From assembly GCA_022360655.1 (NCBI GenBank), contig JAKSCK010000223.1, positions 1 to 64,000 of the forward strand: a stretch of 64,000 nt of DNA, read 5' to 3'. The stretch comes from Spirochaetales bacterium (GTDB taxonomy: Bacteria > Spirochaetota > Spirochaetia > DSM-2461). Positions 45,673-54,295 of the stretch are shown here, in pieces. How positions within the stretch are numbered: position 1 is the stretch's first letter; every line of letters starts with the position of its first letter. The position numbers and the translations under genes are program-made. The notes under the pieces were generated by a model. That model had not been told where the DNA came from. It saw only the letters and a list, made by a program, of their open reading frames with translations, and did no database searches.

Positions 45673-46577
45673 CACTCGCTGGCCAGCAACTCGTTGAGAT
45701 AGGTTTCTGCATCAAAGGGAATCAAATCATCCATTCCTTCCCCCCGGCCCAAAAATGCAAAGGGCAAACCCAATTTTCGGCTGATTGCCGCCACAAGTCC
45801 ACCCTTGGCAGACGAGTCATACTTCGTCATCACCAGAGCATCCACTCCCACCGCTTCATGGAAGATTTCAGCCTGACGCATACCATTCTGACCGGTGGTG
45901 GCATCAATCACCAGTATTTTTTTATACACTCCATCCGAACCCAGTCGTTCAGAAGCAATGCGATGGATTTTTTCCAATTCGCGAATCAGATTACCCCGGT
46001 TGTGCATCCGACCCGCCGTATCAGCAAGAATCAATCCTTCCCCCTGGCTTTTGGCAGAGGTGATGGCATCATAAATCACAGCCGCGGGATCAGAGCCATG
46101 CTCCTGTTTCACCACGCGGGCTCCCACTCGCTCTCCATGAATGGACAATTGCTCAATGGCCGCAGCACGAAAGGTATCTCCCGCTGCAAGAACCACCCCA
46201 CCCGGGATTTGCTTTTTCCACCGATGAGCCAATTTGGCAATGGTGGTGGTTTTACCCACACCATTCACCCCAAGAACAAGGTAAAGATGGAGTCCTCCAT
46301 GAGAAGGATCCAGTTGGGCAGGAACAAGAGATTCACCCAGAATCTCTTTCAGAGAAGAAATGGCATCTTCACGGTCTGAGATTTTTCGTGAACGGAGCTC
46401 ATCCACAAGTTCAACGGCGGCTGCTGCGCCAAAATCAGCCTCTACAAGAAGATCTTCTAATTCTTCGAAGAATTCTTCATTGGCGCCTGTGCGCCCAAAG
46501 AGGTCCTTGATCCGACGTCCGATGCTTTTGGAAGCTCCCGCCTTAGGCTGAGAGCTCTTCTTCTTGAATCCGAACAT
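45672..46577 (-). CDS. ftsY: signal recognition particle receptor FtsY
   Basis: 301 aa: the NG core without the long acidic A domain of E. coli FtsY, as in many bacteria. GTPase motifs: G1 GVNGVGKTTT, DTAGR for G3, TKYD for G4 (canonical TKLD), and SSAKGG nearby. Docks SRP-bound ribosomes at the inner membrane. Its stop overlaps the next gene; 59 nt separate it from the PEGA gene upstream. Its place next to the Lol genes groups protein export with lipoprotein sorting. Confidence 0.94.
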   Translation of the reverse strand: MFGFKKKSSQPKAGASKSIGRRIKDLFGRTGANEEFFEELEDLLVEADFGAAAAVELVDELRSRKISDREDAISSLKEILGESLVPAQLDPSHGGLHLYLVLGVNGVGKTTTIAKLAHRWKKQIPGGVVLAAGDTFRAAAIEQLSIHGERVGARVVKQEHGSDPAAVIYDAITSAKSQGEGLILADTAGRMHNRGNLIRELEKIHRIASERLGSDGVYKKILVIDATTGQNGMRQAEIFHEAVGVDALVMTKYDSSAKGGLVAAISRKLGLPFAFLGRGEGMDDLIPFDAETYLNELLASE

Positions 46578-46636
46578 GTCGGAGCTATCCTAGGCCAAGC
46601 GCCAGGATTCGTGAACCCCTCAGAAGAAAGCTGTTG

Positions 46637-48040
46637 TTAATCCGCCAGTTCTTCTGCTGCTTTCAGGTAACGATGAAGCTTAAAAAAGACATTGGTGAGT
46701 AAGCCTGCATTGATGGCAATGCTTCCCCACATCGCCCCATAGGTGATGTTGTAGGCTCGGTAGGAATACTGAAAGGCCTCTGTTGTTGTGCTATTTCTAT
46801 TCATAGCCGCATAATTCTGAGAAATCCCAAAGAGTGCCATTGTGGGAGCAAGAGAAGCCGCAAACCATGCTATAGAATTATGCAATTTTCGGCGTGATTG
46901 TTCCCAGGCTGCCATAGGATCAGGCTCAGCAAGCTCTAATGAAATCGTCAAACGCTCTGTTTCTGGAAGCAAGGGTAGAGTTCGAAGGCGATACCCCTCC
47001 AATTCCAGTGCCAAGGGCACTGGTCGTTCTGGAAGAGGAACCATCAACGGTGTTTCCCCCAGCCACACTGACCCCAGACGCAGAGTTGCGCCGGGGGGAA
47101 CAGTATTGACGAGCACCGTTGAAATATTGGTTGGCACCAACTCTGGTGTAATGGTTTGTATTTGTTCAGGAGCAAGATCCACATCCTCAGTCCAAGGAAG
47201 ATAACCTTGAGCGGTGACTTCTAAACGGAGAGTTCCTGGGATTTGCTGTTTAGACTCCCAATAGCCCACTCCAACAGCCTTTCCATCCACCGCAATCAGC
47301 GCTTCATCCACAGGGCTTTGAATACGTAAACCGCTCCACTGCCTTCCCAGAAGCAATCCTCGCAATGAAAGAGAGGCTTCCTCCACGGCCAGAGGTAAAT
47401 CATCAGGCAATGTGGTTCCTGACCATATTTCCTTCTTTGTTCCCTCCTGCCAAAGCTGGATTTCAATCTGGAAATACTGATCAATCTGATGCATATGAAT
47501 CGTTAACAATCCCACAAGTGTCTGATTTTTTCGTTCATCATCAAAAGCAGAGGTGGGAGATAAATCTTTGACGGGGACCATTTCAATGGGCAATTTCTCA
47601 GGGAACGCCATTTGATTCAAGGTAAGATTTTGCCAATTGAGAAGTACCATCGCTGCTTTTTGAATGGCCTTGGTTTTTTCTTCATAGGCCCCATTTCGGG
47701 GAGCTAACTCAAATAAGAGCTCATCACGCTGCTGATGCAGTTGACCTAAGGCCATGAGAGCTTTTCGTTCTCCATCCTCTTGATACCGACGAAACAGCGA
47801 AAGTAATTCATGGGCTCCCAGCTCATGAATTTCCACATCTTTCAAATCATCAAGAAGAAGGCGAATGAACCCTTGTGTGGCTGTCGTGATATTTTCGTCC
47901 GCGGCGTCATCATAGATGGCGGCCATTCCAATGCGCCATTGGGCATCATCAACAAGACCTGTGGGAGAATCCGCAGCAAACAGCAGGCTCCCAACAAAAA
48001 CCAGCAGGCAAATAACCAGGAGCGGTCTATTCATGGACAC
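46637..48040 (-). CDS. exported PEGA-domain protein
   Basis: 467 aa. Signal peptide (about 5-22), a mixed domain up to ~240, then PEGA repeats (about 235-300 and 310-375; the second is clearest, with PPGATLRLGSVWLGETPL), and two hydrophobic helices at about 385-410 and 425-450. PEGA domains are surface-exposed beta modules common in spirochaetes. GTG 48040 has AGGG 7 nt upstream and overlaps the CheY-like gene by 14 nt; ATG 48034 is the alternative. Confidence 0.78.
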   Translation of the reverse strand: MSMNRPLLVICLLVFVGSLLFAADSPTGLVDDAQWRIGMAAIYDDAADENITTATQGFIRLLLDDLKDVEIHELGAHELLSLFRRYQEDGERKALMALGQLHQQRDELLFELAPRNGAYEEKTKAIQKAAMVLLNWQNLTLNQMAFPEKLPIEMVPVKDLSPTSAFDDERKNQTLVGLLTIHMHQIDQYFQIEIQLWQEGTKKEIWSGTTLPDDLPLAVEEASLSLRGLLLGRQWSGLRIQSPVDEALIAVDGKAVGVGYWESKQQIPGTLRLEVTAQGYLPWTEDVDLAPEQIQTITPELVPTNISTVLVNTVPPGATLRLGSVWLGETPLMVPLPERPVPLALELEGYRLRTLPLLPETERLTISLELAEPDPMAAWEQSRRKLHNSIAWFAASLAPTMALFGISQNYAAMNRNSTTTEAFQYSYRAYNITYGAMWGSIAINAGLLTNVFFKLHRYLKAAEELAD

Positions 48041-48398
48041 GCATTTTCCCTGCTTTTCGTACTGCGGATAACAAGCGTTCGGTTCGGAAAGGCTTCACAA
48101 CATAGTCGGAAGCCCCAAGACGAATGGCCCGGAGGATTCGCTCCTGGTCCCCAAGTGAGGAACACATGATGACGCGGGCCGAAGCATCCTCTTGCCGCAT
48201 TTTTTCCAAAGCAATGAGACCATTCATTCGTGGCATGGCAATATCCATCACCGTGAGATCTGGTTTCCAAGCCCTTCGGAGAAGAAGGGCTTGGCGGCCG
48301 TCGGCAGCCTCGGCAACCACTTCGTGGCCACCCGTTTCGAGGATGTCCCGAATCAGCTTACGCATGAATTCGAGGTCGTCGACGACCAAGATTCTCAT
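48027..48398 (-). CDS. CheY-like single-domain response regulator
   Basis: 123 aa, one receiver domain. Acid pair Asp7/Asp8, phospho-acceptor Asp52 (in VMDIAMPRMNG), Ser80/Ser81 at the Thr/Ser position, switch aromatic Tyr99 and Lys102 (VKPF). No output domain, so it acts by protein contact. Overlaps the RF2 stop by 4 nt (ATGA). An HPt protein gene is three genes upstream in the same operon, making a phosphorelay pair plausible. Not necessarily the chemotaxis CheY; no che genes are present here. Confidence 0.92.
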   Translation of the reverse strand: MRILVVDDLEFMRKLIRDILETGGHEVVAEAADGRQALLLRRAWKPDLTVMDIAMPRMNGLIALEKMRQEDASARVIMCSSLGDQERILRAIRLGASDYVVKPFRTERLLSAVRKAGKMRVHE

Positions 48399-49502
48399 TC
48401 CTTAGGACCTCCTGTACGCCAACGGAGATAAGAATCAATGAATGGATCAAGATCACCATCCATCACAGACTGAATATTTCCAGTCTCATGACGGGTGCGC
48501 AAATCCTTCACCATGGTATAGGGATGGAAGACATAGGAGCGAATTTGGCTACCCCATCCAATCTCTTTCTTTTCCGCAGCACCTGCCGCCCGTTCTTCTT
48601 CCTGTTTCTGCCGGTAATACTCATAGAGTCGGGATTTGAGAACCTTCATGGCCGTGGCCCGGTTTTTCAATTGACTCCGTTCATTCTGGCACTGAACCAC
48701 AATTCCTGTTTCCAAGTGAGTCATGCGCACCGCACTGGAAGTTTTGTTCACATGCTGACCACCGGCCCCGGAGGCCCGGTAGGTATCCACACGGATGTCC
48801 TCACTTTTAACTTCCACTTCAATGTCATCATCAAAAACAGGAGAAACATACACGGAGGCAAAAGAGGTATGACGACGGCTGGCAGAATCAAAGGGGCTGA
48901 TGCGCACCAAGCGATGGATTCCCCCCTCTCCCTTGAGCAAACCATGGGCAAAGGGTCCATCAATCTGAAGGTCAACCGATTTAAAGCCCCCCTCAGCTTC
49001 CTGCATGTCCAACAGAGTCATCTTAAAGCCCCGTCGTTCCACCCAGCGTCCATACATGCGATACAGCATGGCCGCCCAGTCACAGGATTCTGTTCCACCA
49101 GCACCAGAATGGATGGTCAGAAAGGCCGAGGCTGAATCGGTGGGATCACCAAGTAGTTCCATCACCTGGAGCTTTTCAAAGGTTTCACTCACTGCCTCAA
49201 TGGCCTGGCGCACTTCCCCTTCCATCTCTTCATCTTCGGCTTCTTCTGCCAGAGAGAGAAGCGCTTTGGCATCCTCTAAATCCGCAACAAGCACTTCCCA
49301 AGGTTCATAACGCGCCTTGAGCCTTTTCAGTTCTGCCATAGATTTTTCAGCCTGTTCCCGGTCATCCCAGAAACCAGCTTCACCAGAGGCCGCCTCCAAG
49401 GCGGCGGCTTCTTCTTTTAGTTTAGGGGAGTCAAAGACGCCTCCATGTGTCAAGAACGTCTTTTTCGAGGGATTTCACCATGGGATTCAAATCGTTGAGC
49501 AT
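48395..49502 (-). CDS. prfB: peptide chain release factor 2 (programmed +1 frameshift)
   Basis: Full product 368 aa, made from two frames: 49502-49434 (23 codons), then after CTT TGA a +1 shift continues at 49432-48395. RF2 hallmarks: SPF tripeptide (in ISPFDS) for UGA recognition and GGQ (SGAGGQHVNKT) for peptide release. ATG 49502 has AGGTG upstream and lies 2 nt past the stop of the Cas2-like gene. The zero-frame stop is UGA, read by RF2 itself, so the level of RF2 controls its own synthesis. Downstream cheY overlaps by 4 nt. Confidence 0.95.
49431..49444 (-). promoter_or_regulatory. RF2 programmed frameshift site
   Basis: On the minus strand GGAGG (49440-49444), CGT, CTT, TGA, then C. 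The Shine-Dalgarno-like GGAGG is 3 nt before the slippery CTT, exactly as in E. coli prfB (AGGGGG-UAU-CUU-UGA-C). The TGA is codon 24. Confidence 0.93.
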
Positions 49503-49504
49503 AT

Positions 49505-49792
49505 TCACCTCTCTTCCTCTTTACGTCGCACAAGACTTCTCCGCCACCGTTTCTCACTCAAAGATGTGATGGCAAGGGTCTCATCAACGGGGAACTGATA
49601 AAATCGAATCGAGTCGTAATAGTCTGTTGCCCGGTCTAGGTCCAATTTCAATCGACTCAGGCGCTTTTCATCAACCGAAGCCGATTCAAAAACGTTTTGT
49701 TGCATTTGTCGGAACCCATACCGAAACAGGAGTCCCGTGACGGCCTTGAGGCTGTCCTCATTGCCCAGGTCCAGAACGACCGCGACAAACAT
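49505..49792 (-). CDS. orphan Cas2-like small protein
   Basis: 95 aa. Opens with a hydrophobic strand ending in Asp8 (VAVVLDL), followed by a helix (SLKAVTGLLFRYGF), QQNVFES, a second helix and a strand (DSIRFYQFP): the order and key positions of the Cas2 ferredoxin-like fold, including the Asp of the first strand. No cas1, other cas gene or CRISPR array is in the window. VapD-like proteins have the same fold. It sits 2 nt before prfB and 3 nt after the HPt gene. A nuclease or binding role linked to translation or signalling is open. Confidence 0.65.
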   Translation of the reverse strand: MFVAVVLDLGNEDSLKAVTGLLFRYGFRQMQQNVFESASVDEKRLSRLKLDLDRATDYYDSIRFYQFPVDETLAITSLSEKRWRRSLVRRKEEER

Positions 49793-49795
49793 ACC

Positions 49796-50167
49796 CTACC
49801 CTATCGATGCATCAGCCTCGACGTCAAGAGACGCTAAGGCAAGGACTTGCGGATGAGTGGAAAAGGCAACAAAGGCTTTTTCCAAAGAGGAAAAAAGGGG
49901 AGGAGATTCTGAGGAAGAGTCCTTTGTGGCCATTTCTAAATCCAGTGCAGCTCTGTACATGGCATCGGATCCACAAGCGCCAGCACTTCCCTTCACCTTA
50001 TGCGCCCAACGAGAGGCCTCTTTCCAATCTTTTTGAGCCAAGCATTGGCGCAAAGATTGGAGCTGAAGCGGAACATCTTCCAGGGTAAAACGCACCACTT
50101 CAGCCAAGAGAGATCGATCTCCTGCCGTTCGTTCCAAGGCAAGATCTTCATCAAAGATTTTGCTCAT
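49796..50167 (-). CDS. HPt (histidine phosphotransfer) domain protein
   Basis: 123 aa, a single helical HPt domain. The phospho-accepting His56 is in WAHKVKGSAGACG, the standard motif. Shuttles phosphate between a hybrid kinase and a response regulator. ATG 50167 overlaps the stop of the 594-aa gene by 4 nt (ATGA). A CheY-like gene lies three genes downstream; no kinase is in this operon, so its phosphodonor must be elsewhere. Confidence 0.88.
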   Translation of the reverse strand: MSKIFDEDLALERTAGDRSLLAEVVRFTLEDVPLQLQSLRQCLAQKDWKEASRWAHKVKGSAGACGSDAMYRAALDLEMATKDSSSESPPLFSSLEKAFVAFSTHPQVLALASLDVEADASIG

Positions 50168-51948
50168 TCCTCATCTTTCCCCTTTTTATACACATTCTTG
50201 AATTCCATCCAAGCCTCATCCCGCTGCTCCTCCGAATACTGGCGAACCTTCAGGGGTTGAGCAGATTTTCGTTTGTGCTTCCCTCGCGGCGCATTCTCTC
50301 CGGAAGGTCGGTATCCTCCGGAGCGTGAGGAATCTGCAGAGGAAGCCCCCAGTGAGGCACGCTGATACTGGGACTTACTGGATGCTTTTTGCTTTGCTGG
50401 TTCGGCATCACCAGATTTTATGGAATTCATGTAGCTTTCATAGCGACCCATCGCCCGAAGCAGGAAACGGCGAAACCAGCTGAGACGAGAATAGGCTTCT
50501 TGGAACATCGCCCGAATCGGGAGATGGAGAAGTTTATCCCGTTCTTTGAATCGTATGGTGCCTGGTTCAAAAAAGGTTTCAAGTTGAGTCTTCACCCTCT
50601 CCATGTCCGAAATTTTGAGCACTTTTGTGGCATAGTGAATGATGGCTTCAGAAACCAACCGAGGTTGACGAAAAAGCTCACCAAGTACGGGGAATTCCTC
50701 GGAGATTCGATCGCGAATATCCGCATTGAATGCGGATCGGCTGGTAAAAATGGTGATCCTGTCTCGATTATTCGTTCGAAGCATTCTCTCAATCATATCC
50801 AAATAGAAGGCTCGCATTTCCACACCAGCCTCACGCAACTTGGTTTTGAACAGAGGAAAAATATGATTTCGATGAATGTAATCCCCACCAATATTGGCCA
50901 CAATGGGAAGAGCACTTCGGCCTGTGGACACAAGACATTGAGCCGCAAACATTTCTTTTAAATCCGGCCATTTATCCTGATAGGGGGCAAACTGTTCATC
51001 ATATTCAGAGGGACGCATCAAATATCCCTCTTTTTTGGCGATTTGCCCTAAAATTCCCTGGAGAGTCTCTCGCTTGAGCGCATCATCGGCCTTTTTATCC
51101 TCTGCCGCTTCCAACTCATTCCGAGAATAGGCCTGTACCACCTTCGCAGCCACAAACACCTCAGGAGTTAAACCAGGTCTTTTGGCCAGCAAATCCTCTT
51201 TATGATCCAGAACGGCCGTTGAAAACCGCTGCCAAAACTCCTCATCTTTCTGACCAAGAAAACGGAGCATCTCACTACTCATGATGCCCAAGAGTCGGCT
51301 TAGCACAGATTGCATCAAATTGTCAGAAAGCTGGTCTTTCAGTTTATTCCGGGATTGACCTAGAAGGTCCTCCATGGTGGCCGGAGTCACAATCAGCGCC
51401 GAACCGGGTAAACCGCCCAGAATAAAAATCTTCACCAGATTCCCCTCTGAAAGAGAAAAAGAGGAAGAGAGTTCTGCTGGGGATAGAGGTTCCAGATTCT
51501 CTGCCGGGAAACCCTCTAAAGAAGAGAAATCCTCCACGGTAGGAAACGAGGATCCATCCCCAGAACCACATCGCTTCCAGGCTTCATCCACCCGCCAATA
51601 CCAATGACGCAAATCATCCCGATCCGTGAGAATGATCCGATCTTTGACCATCTGTCCGTCTTTCATGACCCGAGAAATCAGGCCGCAATGTGCCTTCTCC
51701 AAGTAGGTTATGAGTGTATCAAAAGACGCTGAAGCATTCAGAAATTCACCACTGACCTTGGTGATGAATTTTGAATACAACATATCGGGTTCCCAAAAAT
51801 CGCAAAGACGATTGAACAGGCCCCGTTGCTCCTCATTAAAATGGCCTATTTGAGAAAGGAACGCATCTCGCCCCACTCGATCCTTCTTAAAATACGAAGG
51901 CATTTCAGGACGATTTCGAAGAGGACGATCGGCATTAGTGGTGCTCAT
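50164..51948 (-). CDS. 594-aa protein of unknown function, conserved-looking
   Basis: No signal peptide or membrane helix. Mostly helical (about 1-500) with regularly spaced aromatic and charged residues, followed by a disordered Ser/Lys/Gly-rich tail (about 500-575) and a short charged end. I recognise no domain. ATG 51948 has AGGTG 6 nt upstream; two in-frame starts just before it are too close to that site. It overlaps the HPt gene by 4 nt, suggesting the two are made in fixed ratio and may interact; it could be a target or scaffold of the phosphorelay. Confidence 0.6.
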   Translation of the reverse strand: MSTTNADRPLRNRPEMPSYFKKDRVGRDAFLSQIGHFNEEQRGLFNRLCDFWEPDMLYSKFITKVSGEFLNASASFDTLITYLEKAHCGLISRVMKDGQMVKDRIILTDRDDLRHWYWRVDEAWKRCGSGDGSSFPTVEDFSSLEGFPAENLEPLSPAELSSSFSLSEGNLVKIFILGGLPGSALIVTPATMEDLLGQSRNKLKDQLSDNLMQSVLSRLLGIMSSEMLRFLGQKDEEFWQRFSTAVLDHKEDLLAKRPGLTPEVFVAAKVVQAYSRNELEAAEDKKADDALKRETLQGILGQIAKKEGYLMRPSEYDEQFAPYQDKWPDLKEMFAAQCLVSTGRSALPIVANIGGDYIHRNHIFPLFKTKLREAGVEMRAFYLDMIERMLRTNNRDRITIFTSRSAFNADIRDRISEEFPVLGELFRQPRLVSEAIIHYATKVLKISDMERVKTQLETFFEPGTIRFKERDKLLHLPIRAMFQEAYSRLSWFRRFLLRAMGRYESYMNSIKSGDAEPAKQKASSKSQYQRASLGASSADSSRSGGYRPSGENAPRGKHKRKSAQPLKVRQYSEEQRDEAWMEFKNVYKKGKDEE

Positions 51949-52054
51949 GTTCATCACCTTTGCGTTGCCACTTCTTCCTGATCACAGGAAGAAGTTTTAA
52001 TAGAGAACGAAGTATGAGCATGAGCCCCACAAAAAACAGTAAAAAAATTATCAC
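51935..52054 (-). CDS. candidate 39-residue single-span membrane peptide
   Basis: GTG 52054 opens a 39-codon frame: a run of strongly hydrophobic residues (IIFLLFFVGLMLIL) then a basic/acidic tail ending HEHH. It begins 36 nt past rlmKL and its stop lies 14 nt inside the 594-aa gene. Composition is what a single transmembrane microprotein would have. The ribosome-binding site is weak and there is no homologue to compare, so it is tentative. Confidence 0.38.
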   Translation of the reverse strand: MIIFLLFFVGLMLILRSLLKLLPVIRKKWQRKGDEHEHH

Positions 52055-52089
52055 TCGCTGCACGAGTCAATTTTAGCGCCGAAACGCCC

Positions 52090-54294
52090 TCAAGACAATC
52101 TGAACTCCCAACATCGATGTCCCCGGGCCCGGCGAGCAAAATCCGGGTCTGTGGTTTCCCGAGTGATCTCCACAGGAGAGTGCTGACGTTTGAGTTTATG
52201 ATCCAAAGCAAAGCGCCGGTAATTCTCCGAGAACAACAACACACCCTGGGGATTCAAACGTTTTAAAGCCAAGCGGATGATGGCGGCATGATGCTTTTCA
52301 ACCGACCAATCTTGCCTCCCTGCCCCATTGGAATAGGTGGGTGGATCCAAGAAAATGATGTCGTAGGTTTCCTGTTCTGTTTTGAGAAAATCAAACGCAT
52401 CCGCTTTCACAAATCGATGATCATCCTCTGGGATACGATTCAACTCAAAATTGTCTCTGGCCCAGCGAAGATACGTGTTAGAGACATCCACTGTGGTTGT
52501 GGCGGAAGCTCCACCCAAGGCCGCGGCCACAGAAGCCGTTCCCGTATAAGCAAACAAATTTAAAACGCGTTTTCCCTGCGCTGCATCCCGAATCCTTTTT
52601 CGTGTGGGACGATGATCCAAGAAAATGCCCGTATCCAAACGATCGGTCAGATTAATCCAGAATCGGCAACCATTCTCCCGCATCACAAAGCGCTGGTGAG
52701 AATTCCCCATGCGTCCATAGGGGCGTACACCCCGTCTCCGCGTTTTGAGAAAAATGGCCTCATCTCCAAAACCCATCACCTCTTGGAACACCTCAATGAG
52801 GGTCTCAGCCCGCCGACGAACAATGTCCTCAGGGATTTTTGCAGGAGCCGCATATTCCTGCACGTGCAGCCACTTCCCCTCATAAAAATCCACTGCCGCA
52901 TTGAATTCCGGCATATCCGAATCCCAAATTCGGTAGGAAGTGGCCCCACTCTTCTGGGCCCATTTCCCCAGAGCCTCCAGATTTCGTTCCAGGGCCTGAG
53001 CAAGAGAAGAGGCTTTCGGATCTCGCCCAGAATGAATGATGGGCTTTTTCTCTAGATCGACCCCGGTGCCAGCACCGGGGTGTTTCGGAAATTTTTGAGA
53101 CGTCTCTGGTTTGGCCGAATCTAAAGAAACAGGCTCATCCACCTGATTCGGAGACTTCCGCTCATAGAGGCCAAGAACAACATCCATTCCACCCGTCACC
53201 ATTCCCCGGTATTCACGCGCTCTCAGGCAGGTGGAAGAAGCGGTTTTCTTATCAGGGGCCAACAAAGCCAAGTTCCAGCCCGATTCCACTTCACGGAAAA
53301 GCTCTCCCAATCGTCCATACAAGGGTGAAGGATCTCCGGTGAGTCGTTCACCATAGGGTGGATCAGCACAAATCAAACCTGTGGAAGAATGGGGCCAAAA
53401 ATCCGGTCGACCATCGTGCAAATCGTGGTGCTCCAAACGCACCACCTGTCCCAGTCCAGCCCGACGAAGATTAGCTCGAGCAATTTCCAACGCTTGGGAA
53501 TCTCGGTCATACCCCACAATCATGGGAACTCGTTGGAGACTTTCGCCATAACGAATCTGGGCCTGAGAATGCAGATTGGTCCAGAGTCCCAAATCATGTT
53601 TCTTCCAAGATTCAAAACCCCAATGCTTCCGCATGGCTCCACATGGGGCTCCAACAGCCATCATGGCCGCTTCGGCCAGGAGTGTTCCACTGCCACAGAC
53701 TGGATCAACAAAAGCCCCACCTTGAGAGGCAATTTTTGGCCAGTCGGCCTGATAGAGCATCATGGCCGCTGTGGTTTCTCGGAGCACCGCCTCTGTGCGT
53801 TCCAAACGGTAACCCCGTTCATGGAGAGGAGCTCCAGAAAAATTCAGATACACCCACGCACGGCGTCCATTCCATCGGGCTTCCAAACGGATATCTGGAT
53901 TTCTCCGATCAACAGAAGGGCGCTTGCCCTCATGATGGGAAAACCAATCCACAATGCCATCTTTCATACGTAAAGTGGCATAACGGGGGTCCTTATCCCG
54001 AGGAACACCCGTGACCCGGCAGGCAAAGGTGTCTTCTACGGTGAAGTCCTTGCCCCAGGCATGAGAGCGAATCAAGGAATACAGTTCATCCTCATCCTGA
54101 GCGTCTCCAGAGAACAATTCCACAAGAATACGAGAGGCGGTACGCAATTCCAAACAACTGCGATACGCCAACTCCAGATTCCCATGAAAACGAACTCCAC
54201 GGGGAGACCGGGTCACATCCTGCGCGCCTAAACGCCGGAGTTCCTCAGATAAAATGTCTTCTGCCTTTGGAGGGCAGGGTGCAAACAACTTCAC
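52090..54294 (-). CDS. rlmL: bifunctional 23S rRNA methyltransferase RlmKL
   Basis: 734 aa, two methyltransferases in one chain. N-terminal half (RlmL, m2G2445 in E. coli numbering): THUMP-like region (about 45-150), DPVCGSGTLL and ADPPYGERL. C-terminal half (RlmK, m7G2069): FAYTGTASVAAALGG and DPPTYSNG. The linker (about 390-430) contains an in-frame hairpin of the window-wide family at 53051-53081, translated as PGAGTGVDLE. GTG 54294 has GGAG 8 nt upstream and lies 1 nt after the OmpA/Ig gene. Confidence 0.9.
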   Translation of the reverse strand: MKLFAPCPPKAEDILSEELRRLGAQDVTRSPRGVRFHGNLELAYRSCLELRTASRILVELFSGDAQDEDELYSLIRSHAWGKDFTVEDTFACRVTGVPRDKDPRYATLRMKDGIVDWFSHHEGKRPSVDRRNPDIRLEARWNGRRAWVYLNFSGAPLHERGYRLERTEAVLRETTAAMMLYQADWPKIASQGGAFVDPVCGSGTLLAEAAMMAVGAPCGAMRKHWGFESWKKHDLGLWTNLHSQAQIRYGESLQRVPMIVGYDRDSQALEIARANLRRAGLGQVVRLEHHDLHDGRPDFWPHSSTGLICADPPYGERLTGDPSPLYGRLGELFREVESGWNLALLAPDKKTASSTCLRAREYRGMVTGGMDVVLGLYERKSPNQVDEPVSLDSAKPETSQKFPKHPGAGTGVDLEKKPIIHSGRDPKASSLAQALERNLEALGKWAQKSGATSYRIWDSDMPEFNAAVDFYEGKWLHVQEYAAPAKIPEDIVRRRAETLIEVFQEVMGFGDEAIFLKTRRRGVRPYGRMGNSHQRFVMRENGCRFWINLTDRLDTGIFLDHRPTRKRIRDAAQGKRVLNLFAYTGTASVAAALGGASATTTVDVSNTYLRWARDNFELNRIPEDDHRFVKADAFDFLKTEQETYDIIFLDPPTYSNGAGRQDWSVEKHHAAIIRLALKRLNPQGVLLFSENYRRFALDHKLKRQHSPVEITRETTDPDFARRARGHRCWEFRLS
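53051..53081 (+). repeat. intragenic hairpin with the TCTAGATCGACCCC flank, in rlmKL
   Basis: Flank TCTAGATCG (53051-53059), then a 10-bp stem (53060-53069 with 53072-53081, 2-nt loop). It carries the same flank as the intergenic terminator hairpins but lies inside the coding region, in frame, in the linker between the two enzyme domains, and on the strand opposite to rlmKL. Confidence 0.75.
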
Positions 54295-54295
54295 G

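Noticed and set aside
49505-49792. CRISPR-Cas locus suggested by the Cas2-like protein
   Set aside because: No repeat-spacer array, cas1 or effector gene is present anywhere in the window.
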